Part shown: in pieces, positions 35,627 through 45,644 of the stretch | Layout: each line of letters starts with the position of its first letter | Numbering within the stretch: the first letter of the stretch is position 1 | Assembly (NCBI RefSeq): GCF_001665835.1 | Contig: NZ_LZSX01000085.1 | Span: 1 to 64,000 of the forward strand | Reading direction: 5' to 3' | Length of the DNA stretch: 64,000 nt | DNA from: Mycobacterium colombiense | Lineage (GTDB): Bacteria; Actinomycetota; Actinomycetes; Mycobacteriales; Mycobacteriaceae | Translations under genes and position numbers: made by a program | Notes under the pieces: model-generated | The model's database searches: none | Told to the model about the DNA's origin: nothing | Seen by the model: only the letters and a program-made list of their open reading frames with translations

Positions 35627-36238
35627 GTGGAAGTTGATCGGATCGGCACCGTCGGCTGGGCCGCTGCCATCCTCGTGGTCGGCGCCGCGAGCGCCGGGTG
35701 CGGCAGCGCCGACAAGGCCTCGCCCCCGTCGGCGTCGAGCACCGCCGCTTCGACCAGTTCGAGCGCGGTCACCGGCCCGCCCTCGGGCCAACCGTCGGAT
35801 TACGGCTTCTTGCTGATCAAGCCGAACGACGTCGGCGGTGGTCTCACCGCGCCGCAGTCGCCCATGCTCAACCCCAACAACGCGCCGGGGGTCGCCCAAC
35901 TGTTCGCCAACGCCGACAGCAGCCGCCGGCTGTGGGACACCATCACGGTCGCCGCGGATCCGGCGGCTGCCGCCACCGAATTGGCCTCCACCCAAGGCGG
36001 TTACAACGGCAAGGTGAACGGGAGTTGGCAGCCGCTCGCCGTCGGCGCCCACGGGGTGACGATCTCGGGCACCTCACCGGACAACTCCCAGGCGATGACG
36101 GTCTTGGTCTTCACCGAAGGTAAGGCGCTGGTCAGCCTGGAATTCGACAGCGCGCCGACCGACCCGATCGATCCGGCTGTCGCCCTCGACATCGCCCGCA
36201 AGCAGGATGCCGCGGTCAAGGCGGGGCTACCCGGCTAG
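35627..36238 (+). CDS. Putative lipoprotein
   Basis: A 203-residue secreted protein. The GTG at 35627 follows GGAAGGA. The signal peptide (VGWAAAILVVGAASAGC) ends with a lipobox-like Ala-Ser-Ala-Gly-Cys, so Cys is lipidated near residue 25. A Ser/Ala/Thr-rich linker follows, then a compact domain (about 60-200) with FLLIKPNDVGGGLTAP and a C-terminal AVALDIARKQDAAVKAGLPG. No family is recognised. It is surface-anchored and stands alone before the convergent reductase gene. Confidence 0.8.
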   Translation: MEVDRIGTVGWAAAILVVGAASAGCGSADKASPPSASSTAASTSSSAVTGPPSGQPSDYGFLLIKPNDVGGGLTAPQSPMLNPNNAPGVAQLFANADSSRRLWDTITVAADPAAAATELASTQGGYNGKVNGSWQPLAVGAHGVTISGTSPDNSQAMTVLVFTEGKALVSLEFDSAPTDPIDPAVALDIARKQDAAVKAGLPG

Positions 36239-36249
36239 CCCGGTAGGGG

Positions 36250-39200
36250 TTACACCAGGCCGAGCAAGCGCAGATCCGCGACGTACTTGTCGATCAATGC
36301 CGCCGACAGGTGCGGAATGTCTTTGTCCGCACCAATTTTCGACGCCCGCACGGCGCCGCGGAACACGTCGGTGGGGGCCGGGGCACCGCGCAGCGGCGTC
36401 TCCGGTTTCCGGTAGGCGTCCAGCAACGGCAGGACCGAATGTTGGCGCTGCTTGTCGGGCAAGGCGCGAAGGGCGGTCGTGAACCGGCCCAGCCACTCGT
36501 CGTAGTCGTCGATGCGGCGGATGTCGTGCCCGGCGGCGATCAACCAGTCGACGAACACATCCAGCGAGATGCCGTCGTCGTGCGGGTTCATCACGTCGAA
36601 AGACCGATAGGCGCCGGAATCCTCGGCGGCCGAGGCGATCTGTTCACCGAGCGTGGTCACCGCTTCGGCCACGAAGTCGGCAGGCAGCCCGTCGTAGTGG
36701 GCGACCGACCGGTTTCCCCGCGGATCGGTCTGGTAGAAGGAGGCCGGCGCGATACCGGTGGTCAGCAGGCTGAATACCAAGCGGGTGAACGCATCCGGAG
36801 CATTCAGCTGTCCGGCATACCGGCTGTGCGCCAGGATCATGTCGGACCGGAAGACCGCGACCGGCAAGCCGCACAGGTCGTGTGCCTCGCGCAGCAACAC
36901 CTCGCCGGCCCACTTGCTGTTCGCGTACCCGTTCGCATAGCTGGCATCGACCGGACGCAGCGCGCTCACGATGCGGATGTCGCCGTCCTCGGCGAACGCG
37001 GCCGGATCGACCGACAGAGCCACCGCGACGGTCGACATGTACGTGACGGGCTTGATCCGTGTGGTGATCGCCAGGCGAATCAACTCGGCGGTGCCCACCA
37101 CGTTGGGGCCGAACAGTTGGTCGTAGGGCAACACGTGGTTGACCAGCGCGGCAGGATGCACGATCAGATCGACACTCTGCGCGAGGCGTTCCCAGGTGGC
37201 TTGCTCCAGACCAAGATTCGGCTCACCGATATCGCCGACGATGACCTCGAGGTGATCGGCGGCCAGCGTGCGGAATCGCTCCAGCAACTGCGGATCGCCG
37301 CTATCGAAGACGGCCTCCAGTCGTTTGGCGGCGGCCGCGGCATCCGCGGCGCGGATGATGGAGATCAGTGTTCCGCCGGTCTCGGCGAGCCGTTCGAGCC
37401 ACTCCAGGATCAGGAAGCGGCCGAGGTAGCCGTTGGCGCCGGTGAGCAGGACGGTGTGCGGCGTGCCGGTCGCGCGCGGCAGGGCCGGGGCCTCGGCCAG
37501 GGTGGTCGCGTCGATGAACTTGTCCAAGGTGAGGTCCGCGGCGCGGACCTGCGTTGCGCCGCGCCCGTGCACGGTTGCGAAGGTCGGCCGCCGCGACCCG
37601 GATTCGCGTTCGGATTCAACGTATTCCGCGAGCTGACCCAGGTCGGTCGCCGGGCCGGTGATCATTCCGACGGGCACCTCGACGTCGAAGATGTCACGCA
37701 GCAGGTTGGAAAACGTCAACGCCGACAGGGAGTCGCCGCCGAGCTCGACGAACAGCGCGTCGGGCGCCGGTGGCCCGCCGGGCAGGCCGAGCAGCGCCTC
37801 GGCGGCGCGGCTGAGGGTGAAGATCACCGGGTGGTCGGCCGCGCCTTCGCGCAAGGCGCGCAATTCGGTTACCCGATTTTCGGCCAGCTCCGCGTATAGC
37901 TGTTCGAGCCGGGCGCCGTAGTGCTCCTTGAGCTTGGGCCGCAGCAGCTTTCCCACTCCGGAGAGCAGACCGTTGTCCTCGCTGAACGGCTCGGTCTCGA
38001 CCACGAGGTCGACGGGCACCTCGTAGGACTGCAGCTCGGCGAGTTTGGCCGACTGGCGCAGGGATTCGCCCAGGGCGGCCTTCAGGCCGTCGGCGTTGCC
38101 GGCGAACCTCTGCGCGGCGTCGTCGGTCGGGACGACAACGGCCAGCAGATAGGGTCGTTCGCTGTTGCCGTACACGAAGATCTGGCGCACCAGCGCCGCG
38201 CTGGAGAACACCGCCTCCAGGCGCGCCACGGCGACGAACTCGCCTTGGGCCAACTTCAGCACGTTGTTGCGGCGGTCGACGTAGGCGAGCCGGCCCGGCT
38301 CCAGCTCAGCCATCACGTCACCGGTGCGGTAGTAGCCCTCGGGATCGAAGGCGGTGGCGGTGACATCGGGCCGTTTGAAGTACCCGGGTGTGGCGGTCAG
38401 CGACTTCACCAGCAATTCGCCTCGTGGATAAGGCTTGTCGGTGAGGAAGTAGCCTAACTCGGGAACATCGATGAGCTTGTAGTCCTGCACCGGCGGTTGG
38501 TTGATCCGGCCGTCCTTGGTCACCATGCCGACCTCGGTCAGGCCGTAGCCGTCGAGAACGTGGACGTCCAAACAGGTTTCGATGAAGCCGCGCATCTCGG
38601 CCGCCAGCGGCGCCGTGCCGCAGAAGGCGGTCACGATGCGTCCACCGAGGACCTGCTCGCGCAGCTCGGTCCGCGCCTGCGCCTGTGCCGCGGCGGTGTC
38701 GGCGCCCGCAACTTCGAATCGATCGACCGCACTCTGGTAGCGCTGGTATAGCATCTCCGCGACGCGTGGTACCAGCCCCATTTCGGTGGGGCGCACCAGG
38801 TTCCAGTCGTCGAACAGGGTGGACAGGTCGGCCTCCGGGACAAAGTAGCTGGTGCCGCCCGCCTGAAACGCCGTCGACAGCGGTATCCGGCCGCCCAGGT
38901 GATTCAGCGGCATGAAGTTCACGTTGATCACCGGGGTGTCGGTGAAGTCGGGCATCAGTTCGGTGGTCCACAGCTTGCAGAGCATCCGCTCGGTGTACAT
39001 CGCACCCTTGGGCAATCCGGTGCTGCCCGAGGTGTACATGATCATGGCCAGCCGCTCGTCGGTGCCGCCGGTGAACATCGGCTCCGGCGGTAGGGTTCGG
39101 CCGCGTTCGATCACGTCGTCGAGAGTCTCGATGGTCACCGCCGTTCCGGTACTCGCCAGTCTCGCCTGTGCGCGTTCGACGGCCTCGCGCTGCTCGTCGA

Positions 39201-39831
39201 CCTCGGGCTGGTAGTCGAAAACCACGACCCGCCGCAACGATGAGCTGGCCAGCGCCGCTTCGATGGCGAGGTCGAGATAGCCGACTCCGGCGGCCAGTAC
39301 GGATGGTTCGACCTCCTCGACGATCGGCTTCAGTCGGGATGCCGTCGTATTGTGCTGCAGCGGCACGGCCACCAGCCCGAGGTAGGCGCACACCAGATCG
39401 ATGGTGAGGTACTCGGCGCTCGCGAAGCCGACGGTGGCGACGAAGTCCCCGGGCGCAACGGGATTGGCGGCGTCGTGTCGCCATGCGCCGGCGATGGCGC
39501 GGACGTTGGCCCATAGTTCGCGGTAGGTCATGGTGTCGAACCGGGGCAGCAGTTGTGCGCTGGTTCTGCCGGTGGCGGGGTCGGTGTTCAACGAGCGTGC
39601 CCGCCAGCCCAGTGCGGGGCGGTCGGCGTAGCCCTCGGCGAAGATTTCCAGGATCTGCGGCAACCGAAGGTCGGGTTGGCGTGCCGCGCGCTGCAGCGCG
39701 GCGTCGGGCTTGGTGGTGCGGAACTCCTCGTCGTGGGCGTCCAAGTTGCGGATGCGTTCGGCTACCTGTTGCCGCGCCGCGCTGATCGGGCCTGTAGAGC
39801 TAACTTTCGCGCGCTTCGCTTCATCGGTCAT
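36250..39831 (-). CDS. Carboxylic acid reductase (FadD9 type)
   Basis: A 1193-residue multidomain enzyme that reduces carboxylic acids to aldehydes with ATP and NADPH. Residues about 1-650 are the adenylation domain ([17 protein letters not shown] near 265). A carrier domain has the phosphopantetheine serine Ser701 in LGGDSLSAL. The reductase domain begins at about 795 with [10 protein letters not shown] and contains the [13 protein letters not shown] catalytic stretch. Length matches M. tuberculosis FadD9 (Rv2590) and the CAR group. It needs a phosphopantetheinyl transferase encoded elsewhere. An inverted repeat lies directly upstream. Confidence 0.94.
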   Translation of the reverse strand: MTDEAKRAKVSSTGPISAARQQVAERIRNLDAHDEEFRTTKPDAALQRAARQPDLRLPQILEIFAEGYADRPALGWRARSLNTDPATGRTSAQLLPRFDTMTYRELWANVRAIAGAWRHDAANPVAPGDFVATVGFASAEYLTIDLVCAYLGLVAVPLQHNTTASRLKPIVEEVEPSVLAAGVGYLDLAIEAALASSSLRRVVVFDYQPEVDEQREAVERAQARLASTGTAVTIETLDDVIERGRTLPPEPMFTGGTDERLAMIMYTSGSTGLPKGAMYTERMLCKLWTTELMPDFTDTPVINVNFMPLNHLGGRIPLSTAFQAGGTSYFVPEADLSTLFDDWNLVRPTEMGLVPRVAEMLYQRYQSAVDRFEVAGADTAAAQAQARTELREQVLGGRIVTAFCGTAPLAAEMRGFIETCLDVHVLDGYGLTEVGMVTKDGRINQPPVQDYKLIDVPELGYFLTDKPYPRGELLVKSLTATPGYFKRPDVTATAFDPEGYYRTGDVMAELEPGRLAYVDRRNNVLKLAQGEFVAVARLEAVFSSAALVRQIFVYGNSERPYLLAVVVPTDDAAQRFAGNADGLKAALGESLRQSAKLAELQSYEVPVDLVVETEPFSEDNGLLSGVGKLLRPKLKEHYGARLEQLYAELAENRVTELRALREGAADHPVIFTLSRAAEALLGLPGGPPAPDALFVELGGDSLSALTFSNLLRDIFDVEVPVGMITGPATDLGQLAEYVESERESGSRRPTFATVHGRGATQVRAADLTLDKFIDATTLAEAPALPRATGTPHTVLLTGANGYLGRFLILEWLERLAETGGTLISIIRAADAAAAAKRLEAVFDSGDPQLLERFRTLAADHLEVIVGDIGEPNLGLEQATWERLAQSVDLIVHPAALVNHVLPYDQLFGPNVVGTAELIRLAITTRIKPVTYMSTVAVALSVDPAAFAEDGDIRIVSALRPVDASYANGYANSKWAGEVLLREAHDLCGLPVAVFRSDMILAHSRYAGQLNAPDAFTRLVFSLLTTGIAPASFYQTDPRGNRSVAHYDGLPADFVAEAVTTLGEQIASAAEDSGAYRSFDVMNPHDDGISLDVFVDWLIAAGHDIRRIDDYDEWLGRFTTALRALPDKQRQHSVLPLLDAYRKPETPLRGAPAPTDVFRGAVRASKIGADKDIPHLSAALIDKYVADLRLLGLV

Positions 39832-39841
39832 GGCCCGCCTC

Positions 39842-39870
39842 TCGTTCAGATCAGTCCTCTACCTGAACGA
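39842..39870. promoter_or_regulatory. Inverted repeat upstream of carboxylic acid reductase
   Basis: TCGTTCAG and CTGAACGA form a perfect 8-bp inverted repeat with a 13-bp spacer, 11-39 bp upstream of the reductase start. Size and place fit a TetR-type operator in the promoter or leader. No regulator gene is adjacent. Confidence 0.55.
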
Positions 39871-39969
39871 ACCCCCGCGGGTCAGGCTTCCGTTCAACCG
39901 TTGTGACGACTGTCACACCGTAGTCGGTCCGCGCCGGGTGAGCCGGGGCCCGGGGTGTGGCGTTGGCGC

Positions 39970-40725
39970 TCAGGCCACGACCTGAATGGGATCGCCGACG
40001 TTCACCTGGTTGAAGTACCAGGCGGCGTTGTCGGGGCTGAGGTTGATGCAGCCATGACTGACGTTGGCGTTGCCCTGGGAATCAACCGACCACGGAGCCG
40101 AGTGCACGTAGACGCCGCTCCAGGTGACGCGAACGGCGTATTGGGCGGTGATCTTGTATCCCTCGGGGGAACTGAGCGGGATGCCGATGGTCCGCGAGTC
40201 CATCACCACGGTGCGCTCCTTTTCCAGGGCGGTGAAGCTGCCGATCGGGGTCGGCCGCTTGGGCTTGCCCATTGACGCGGGCATGGTGCGCAGCACCTCT
40301 CCGTTCCTACTGACGGTGAAGGTGTGCTCGGAGATGCTGGCGACCCCGAGTAGCGCATCGCCGGTGTCGAAGCCCGTCGACAGGGCCTGCACGCCAACCG
40401 ACACGTGGGTGTGGGCGGGCCAATACTGGTTGGGAACCCACTGCACAACGGTGTTCTGGATCCACTCGAAGTGCCCGGGGGTGCCGCTGGGCGACGTGAC
40501 ATGGATCGATCGTTCGACGGCGGCCCGATCGGCCACCGGCGCGGTGAACGTCACCATGACAGGGTGGGCCACCCCCACCACGGCGCCGTCAGCGGGCAAA
40601 ATCGAGGCGACTTGGGCGTCTGGTTGTGGTAGCGGCACGGCGGCGGTGCTGCGACCGACCGGCGCCACCAGGCCCACAGCCGTGATCGCGACCATAACAA
40701 ATAGATAACGAACACCCCGACGCAT
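39970..40725 (-). CDS. ldtA: L,D-transpeptidase LdtA (LdtMt1 type)
   Basis: A 251-residue enzyme that makes 3-3 cross-links in peptidoglycan. A signal/anchor segment (YLFVMVAITAVGLVAPVG) is followed by an immunoglobulin-like domain and the YkuD catalytic domain. The catalytic Cys is residue 226 in SHGCINLS, exactly as in M. tuberculosis LdtMt1 (Rv0116c). This numbering supports the ATG at 40725 rather than the longer frame from 40758. It begins the block collinear with Rv0116c-Rv0131c. Confidence 0.93.
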   Translation of the reverse strand: MRRGVRYLFVMVAITAVGLVAPVGRSTAAVPLPQPDAQVASILPADGAVVGVAHPVMVTFTAPVADRAAVERSIHVTSPSGTPGHFEWIQNTVVQWVPNQYWPAHTHVSVGVQALSTGFDTGDALLGVASISEHTFTVSRNGEVLRTMPASMGKPKRPTPIGSFTALEKERTVVMDSRTIGIPLSSPEGYKITAQYAVRVTWSGVYVHSAPWSVDSQGNANVSHGCINLSPDNAAWYFNQVNVGDPIQVVA

Positions 40726-41124
40726 AGCGTCCACCCTTCGAGATGGTGCGATCAACACATCGACATTCTACTGGTTACCCACTGACCACCGGTTTCAGCA
40801 AACAATGACAGGTCGGCCCCGCCGCCACGGTAACGATTCGAGCACCGATTGAGTTCAACCGCGCCGGCGCAGCGGAATGAGGGTGGTGCCGCGCGTGATG
40901 CCGCCTGCGGCCATTGCACCGAACTCGGGCCGCGATCGCGTGAAACCGGCACCGATACTGCGGTTTTCGCAGCTGCGGCCTTCCGGCCCGCCCAATCAAC
41001 CGAATTCATAGGGATAGCCGCCGAAGTCGTGGCCCAAACGTTCGGCTTGGCCCGCCCGCCGGCGACGAGTTAGCCTCAGCGGGATCGGCGCCCCAAGGCC
41101 GAAGCCCGAACCCGAGGAGTGCGG
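40726..41124. other. Divergent intergenic region, ldtA/oxyS
   Basis: This roughly 400-bp gap must hold the promoters of ldtA and oxyS. I find no convincing repeat or RNA structure. Open frames of 70-85 codons in it have no ribosome site or recognisable sequence. Confidence 0.4.
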
Positions 41125-42057
41125 GTGCTCTTCCGTCAACTGGAATATTTCGTCGCCGTCGCTTCCGAGCGGCACTTCGCCCGGGCGGCCGAGAAATGCT
41201 TCGTCTCGCAGCCGGCGTTGTCGGCCGCGATCGCCAAGCTGGAGCGAGAACTGAACGTCACGCTGATCAACCGCGGGCACAGCTTCGAGGGGCTCACGCC
41301 CGAAGGCGAGCGGTTGGTGGTGTGGGCCAGGCGGATTCTCGCCGAGCACGACGCGTTCAAGTCCGAAGTGGACGCCGTGCGCTCGGGCATCACCGGAACC
41401 CTGCGGCTGGGCACCGTTCCCACCGCGTCCACGACGGCGTCACTGGTGCTCTCGGCGTTCTGTTCCGCGCATCCGTTGGTGAAGGTGCACATCCTGTCCC
41501 GGCTGGCGGCCACCGAACTGTACCGGCGCCTGCGCGAGTTCGAGATCGATGCCGCCATCGTGCATGCGGCGCCCGACGAGGCTCACGACGCGAACCTGGT
41601 TCCGCTGTACCAGGAGCGCTACGTGCTGTTGGCGCCCGCGGACATGGTGGGATCCGGCGCGGCGACGATGACCTGGGCGGAGGCCGCGCAACTCCCACTG
41701 GCGTTGCTCACCCCCGACATGCGCGATCGCCAGATCATCGACAAGGCGTTCGCCGACCATTCCATCACCGTCAGTCCACAGGTCGAAACCGATTCCGTCG
41801 CATCATTATTCGCGCAGGCATCGGCGGGCAACTGGGCATCCATCGTGCCCCACACGTGGCTGTGGACGTCGCCGCTGGGGCCGGACATCCGGGCGGTGGA
41901 GATGGTCGATCCGGTGCTCAAAGCCGATGTCGCCCTGGCCACCAACTCGAGCGGACCCGGGTCGCCGATCGCCCGCGCGCTGGCCGCGTCCGCCGGACGG
42001 CTTTCGCTGAACGAGTTTTTCGACGCTCAGCTGTTGGGCCTTACCCGCCGGCGCTGA
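41125..42057 (+). CDS. oxyS: LysR-family regulator OxyS
   Basis: A 310-residue LysR regulator. The winged helix-turn-helix (LFRQLEYFVAVASERHFARAAEKCFVSQPALSAAIAKLERELNV) covers residues 1-65 and the effector domain the rest. The start MLFRQLEYF at GTG 41125 has GAGGAG at a proper distance, whereas the GTG at 41119 would overlap it. Position between ldtA and oxcA matches M. tuberculosis oxyS (Rv0117), linked to the oxidative-stress response. Its 3' end overlaps the convergent oxcA by 17 bp. Confidence 0.92.
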   Translation: MLFRQLEYFVAVASERHFARAAEKCFVSQPALSAAIAKLERELNVTLINRGHSFEGLTPEGERLVVWARRILAEHDAFKSEVDAVRSGITGTLRLGTVPTASTTASLVLSAFCSAHPLVKVHILSRLAATELYRRLREFEIDAAIVHAAPDEAHDANLVPLYQERYVLLAPADMVGSGAATMTWAEAAQLPLALLTPDMRDRQIIDKAFADHSITVSPQVETDSVASLFAQASAGNWASIVPHTWLWTSPLGPDIRAVEMVDPVLKADVALATNSSGPGSPIARALAASAGRLSLNEFFDAQLLGLTRRR

Positions 42058-43792
42058 CCGCGGCCGGCGGTCGGCTGGCCGCGCTGGCCGGGTTCAGGTT
42101 GGACAGGTGCCCGCTCTCCACGCCCGCCGCCGGGTCGAGTTCGCAGTCGATGAGCGACGGCGCCGCGGAGCCGATCGCCTCCGTCAGCGCCGCGCGCAAC
42201 TCCGACGGGGTGGTGACATGATATCCGTTGCCGCCGAATGCTTCCGCGAGCAGCTCGTGGCGTGCCCGGGCGCTCAGCACGGTCGGGGCCGGATCGGATC
42301 CCGTTGCCGCCGCGCCGGCTGTGGCCTCGTCGCCGCGGTAGACGCCGCCGTTGTTGAGGATGACGACGGTCACCGGCAGCCGGTAGCGGCAGATGGTCTC
42401 GATCTCCATGCCGCTGAAGCCGAATGCGCTGTCACCCTCGATCGCAACCACCGGCTTGCCGGTCTCGACGGCGGCGCCGACGGCGTAGCCCATGCCGATG
42501 CCCATCACGCCCCAGGTTCCGGTGTCCAGCCGGTGCCGCGGCAGCTCCATGTCGATGACATTGCGGGCAAGATCGAGCGCGTTGGCTCCCTCGTTGACGA
42601 CATACACGTCCCGGTTGTCCTGCAGCACAGAGCGAATCGCGCCGAGGGCGTTGTAGAACCGCATGGGGTGCGGATCCTCGGCCAGCCGCTCGCTCATCTT
42701 GGCGTCGTTTCGCGCGGTGCGCTCGGCCAGTTCGCCGACCCAGTCCGTCGGCGCGGTGATCGGGCGCGCGGCCACGCCGTCACACAGCGCGGACATCACC
42801 GAGCCGATGTCGCCGGCCAGCGGCGCATCGATCTGCTGGTTGCTGTCGAACTCGGACGCGGCGATGTCCACCTGCACAAATTTGGCGTCCTGGTTCCATT
42901 GCGGTGACTCCCCATGGCCCAGAAGCCAATTCAGCCGGGCGCCGACCAACAGGACAGCGTCGGCGCGCGAGATCGCCAGCGAGCGGGCGGCCGCGGCGGA
43001 CTGCGGGTGTGAATCCGGCAGCAGGCCCTTGGCCATCGACATCGGCAGGAACGGAATCCCGGTGGCTTCGACGAACTCCCGAATCACGTTGTCGGCCTGG
43101 GCATACGCCGCACCCTTGCCGAGCACGATCAACGGCCGCCGCGCGTGGGCCAGCACACCCAGCGCGCGGTCGATCGCGTCCGGCGCGGGCAGCTGCCGGG
43201 GTGCGGGATCGATCACCCGCCAGACGGTGTGCGCCGCGGCGGCGGCGTCCATCGTCTGGCCCAGGATCTCACCGGGGATGTCCAGATAGACGCCGCCGGG
43301 CCGGCCGGAGACCGCGGTACGGATGGCGCGCGCGACGCCGCGCCCGATGTCCTCGATCCGGCCGACCCGGTAGGCCGCCTTGGCGAACGGCTTTGCGGCG
43401 CTGAGCTGATCGATGTCCTGATAATCGCCGCGCTGCAGATCCACCAGCGCCCGATTACTGGAGCCGGAAATCTGGATCAGCGGAAAGCAATTCGTCGTGG
43501 CGTTCGCCAGCGCGGGCAGCGCATTGAGGAAGCCGGGCCCGGACGTGGTGAGGCAGACGCCGGGACGCCGGGTGAGGAATCCGGCGGCGGCCGCGGCGTT
43601 GCCGGCCGAGGCCTCCTGCCGAAAACCGATGTAACGGATTCCCGACGCCTGCGCGACGCGGGCGAGGTCGGTGATCGGGATGCCGACGATGCCGTAGATC
43701 GTCTCGACGCCGTTGGCCTTCAGCGCGTCCACTACAAGGTGAAAGCCGTCGGTCAGGCCCGTCGGGTCCGGAGATGCCGAAGCGGTGGACAT
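42041..43792 (-). CDS. oxcA: Oxalyl-CoA decarboxylase
   Basis: A 583-residue ThDP enzyme that decarboxylates oxalyl-CoA to formyl-CoA. The catalytic glutamate is in RQEASAGNAAAA near residue 55. The ThDP site GDSAFGFSGMEIETICRYRLP ends in the NN of ILNNGG near residue 495. The ATG at 43792 gives a length matching M. tuberculosis OxcA (Rv0118c, 582). It is divergent from fadD7, the proposed oxalate-CoA ligase, so the pair forms an oxalate-degrading unit. Confidence 0.93.
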   Translation of the reverse strand: MSTASASPDPTGLTDGFHLVVDALKANGVETIYGIVGIPITDLARVAQASGIRYIGFRQEASAGNAAAAAGFLTRRPGVCLTTSGPGFLNALPALANATTNCFPLIQISGSSNRALVDLQRGDYQDIDQLSAAKPFAKAAYRVGRIEDIGRGVARAIRTAVSGRPGGVYLDIPGEILGQTMDAAAAAHTVWRVIDPAPRQLPAPDAIDRALGVLAHARRPLIVLGKGAAYAQADNVIREFVEATGIPFLPMSMAKGLLPDSHPQSAAAARSLAISRADAVLLVGARLNWLLGHGESPQWNQDAKFVQVDIAASEFDSNQQIDAPLAGDIGSVMSALCDGVAARPITAPTDWVGELAERTARNDAKMSERLAEDPHPMRFYNALGAIRSVLQDNRDVYVVNEGANALDLARNVIDMELPRHRLDTGTWGVMGIGMGYAVGAAVETGKPVVAIEGDSAFGFSGMEIETICRYRLPVTVVILNNGGVYRGDEATAGAAATGSDPAPTVLSARARHELLAEAFGGNGYHVTTPSELRAALTEAIGSAAPSLIDCELDPAAGVESGHLSNLNPASAASRPPAAVSAGG

Positions 43793-44031
43793 GTGGCGAC
43801 TCCTCGGATGCTGTGCGGTACTGCCTTGGCAATCACTGTGGCCCCAGCGCACCCCACGTGTCCAAGACGAGGGCACTATCCAGCGATTTACATCGTCTAT
43901 CGTGGCAGGTCAGCGCGATGCTAGCGCGAATCAATAGCCGCCGGTTATCAATCGTGAGCGGATCGATATTGGCGCACCGAACGGCCGCCCGGCAGGGTGG
44001 CATCGGTAGCAAGAGTGAAAGGAATGCGGCG

Positions 44032-45633
44032 ATGACAACCGACGCGATCACCACCGGCGAGGGGTCCACGGAATCCGCCAGCCCCGGCATCGCCGATCTG
44101 GTCGAGGCGGCGGCACGCCGGTCGCCGGAGGCGCGGGCGCTGGTCGTCACCGCCGGGCGCATATCGGTCAACTACCGCGAGATGATCCGGTTGGTGGACG
44201 ATCTGGCCGCCCAGCTGAAGGCCGGCGGCCTGCTCCCGGGCGACCGGGTCGCGCTGCGCGCCGGCAGCAATGCCGAATTCGTCATCGGGCTGCTGGCCGG
44301 GTCGCGCGCGGATCTCATTGTGGTGCCGCTGGATCCGGCCCTGCCCGTCGCCGAGCAACGCGCCCGCAGCGCGGCGGTGGGCGCCCGGGCGGTGCTCGTC
44401 GACCAGGCCGCCGACGCCGACAGCGACACGGCTGCACCAGATGGCTTGCCGTGGTGGCCGATCGCGGTGAGCGTCGGGTCCGACGCCCCCGCCGCGGTGA
44501 GCCTGGATGTCACCGCGGCACCCGCGCGTGGCGTGTCCACGCCGGAGGGGCTGCGCGACGACGACGCCATGATCATGTTCACCGGCGGCACCACCGGTGT
44601 CCCAAAGATGGTGCCCTGGACGCGCCACAACCTCGCCCGCTCGGTGGCGGCCATCATCGCCGGCTACGGGCTCGGTCCCCGGGACGCGACGGTGGCGGTG
44701 ATGCCGCTCTACCACGGGCACGGACTGCTCGCCGCACTGCTGGGCACCCTGGTGTCCGGGGGAGCGGTGTTGCTGCCCGCGCGCGGAAAGTTCTCGGCGC
44801 ACACGTTCTGGGACGACATCGAGGCCGTCGGGGCCACCTGGTACACCGCCGTCCCGACGATCCATCAGATCTTGCTGGAGCGCGCCAGGACGGAGCAGCC
44901 GGGTGGGACGCACGCCCTGCGGTTCATCCGCAGTTGCAGCGCGCCGCTGACCGCCGAAACGGCGCAGGCGCTGCACGACACGTTCTCGGCACCGGTGGTG
45001 TGCGCGTTCGGGATGACCGAGTCGACCCACCAGGTGGCGACGACGGCCATCGGGGGCGCGGGCAGCAGCGAAAACCCCGGTGCCACACCCGGTCTCGTCG
45101 GCCGCTCGACCGGACCGGAAATCCGGATCGTCGGGCCCGACGGTCAGAAGCTGCCCGCGGAGACTGTCGGCGAGGTGTGGCTGCACGGCCCGACCGTGGT
45201 GCGCGGCTACCTCGGCGACCCGTCCATCACCGCCGCCAACTTCACCCAGGGCTGGCTGCACACCGGCGACCTGGGCACCCTGTCGCCGGCCGGTGACCTC
45301 GTCATCCGTGGCCGCATCAAGGAACTCATCAACCGGGGCGGGGAGAAGATCTCGCCGGAGCGCGTCGAGGGCGTCCTGGCCACCCACCCCGACGTGCTCG
45401 AGGCGGGCGTGTTCGGCATGCCGGACAAGCTGTACGGCGAGACCGTGGCCGCGGTGATCGTCGCCCGCGGATCGGCCGCGCCGGCGGCCGACGAATTGGC
45501 GGCGTTCTGCCGTGACCGGCTGGCGCCCTTCGAGGTGCCGGCCGAGTTCCAGCAGGCCGGCGAGCTGCCGCATACCGCCAAGGGCTCGTTGGACCGCCGC
45601 GCGGTGGCCGAGCAGTTCGGCCGCAAGGCCTGA
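44032..45633 (+). CDS. fadD7: Acyl-CoA ligase FadD7 (probable oxalate-CoA ligase)
   Basis: A 533-residue ANL enzyme at the Rv0119 position. It shows IMFTGGTTGVPKMVPWT near residue 180 (TGGTTG instead of TSGTTG), FGMTESTHQVA, GRIKELINRGGEKISPERVE near 430, and a C-terminus PHTAKGSLDRRAV where the usual Gly-Lys is Gly-Ser. The ATG at 44032 follows GAAAGGAA. With the divergent oxcA it would convert oxalate to oxalyl-CoA and then formyl-CoA. The altered lysine motif deserves care, though a neighbouring Lys may substitute. Confidence 0.9.
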   Translation: MTTDAITTGEGSTESASPGIADLVEAAARRSPEARALVVTAGRISVNYREMIRLVDDLAAQLKAGGLLPGDRVALRAGSNAEFVIGLLAGSRADLIVVPLDPALPVAEQRARSAAVGARAVLVDQAADADSDTAAPDGLPWWPIAVSVGSDAPAAVSLDVTAAPARGVSTPEGLRDDDAMIMFTGGTTGVPKMVPWTRHNLARSVAAIIAGYGLGPRDATVAVMPLYHGHGLLAALLGTLVSGGAVLLPARGKFSAHTFWDDIEAVGATWYTAVPTIHQILLERARTEQPGGTHALRFIRSCSAPLTAETAQALHDTFSAPVVCAFGMTESTHQVATTAIGGAGSSENPGATPGLVGRSTGPEIRIVGPDGQKLPAETVGEVWLHGPTVVRGYLGDPSITAANFTQGWLHTGDLGTLSPAGDLVIRGRIKELINRGGEKISPERVEGVLATHPDVLEAGVFGMPDKLYGETVAAVIVARGSAAPAADELAAFCRDRLAPFEVPAEFQQAGELPHTAKGSLDRRAVAEQFGRKA

Positions 45634-45644
45634 AAGACGGGGTT

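Noticed and set aside
40849-41073. 74-codon frame between ldtA and oxyS
   Set aside because: No ribosome site, no family resemblance, ordinary in GC-rich intergenic DNA.
43920-43968. Repeated ATCAAT-like words between oxcA and fadD7 as OxyS sites
   Set aside because: Short, AT-rich direct words without the T-N11-A symmetry expected of LysR sites.
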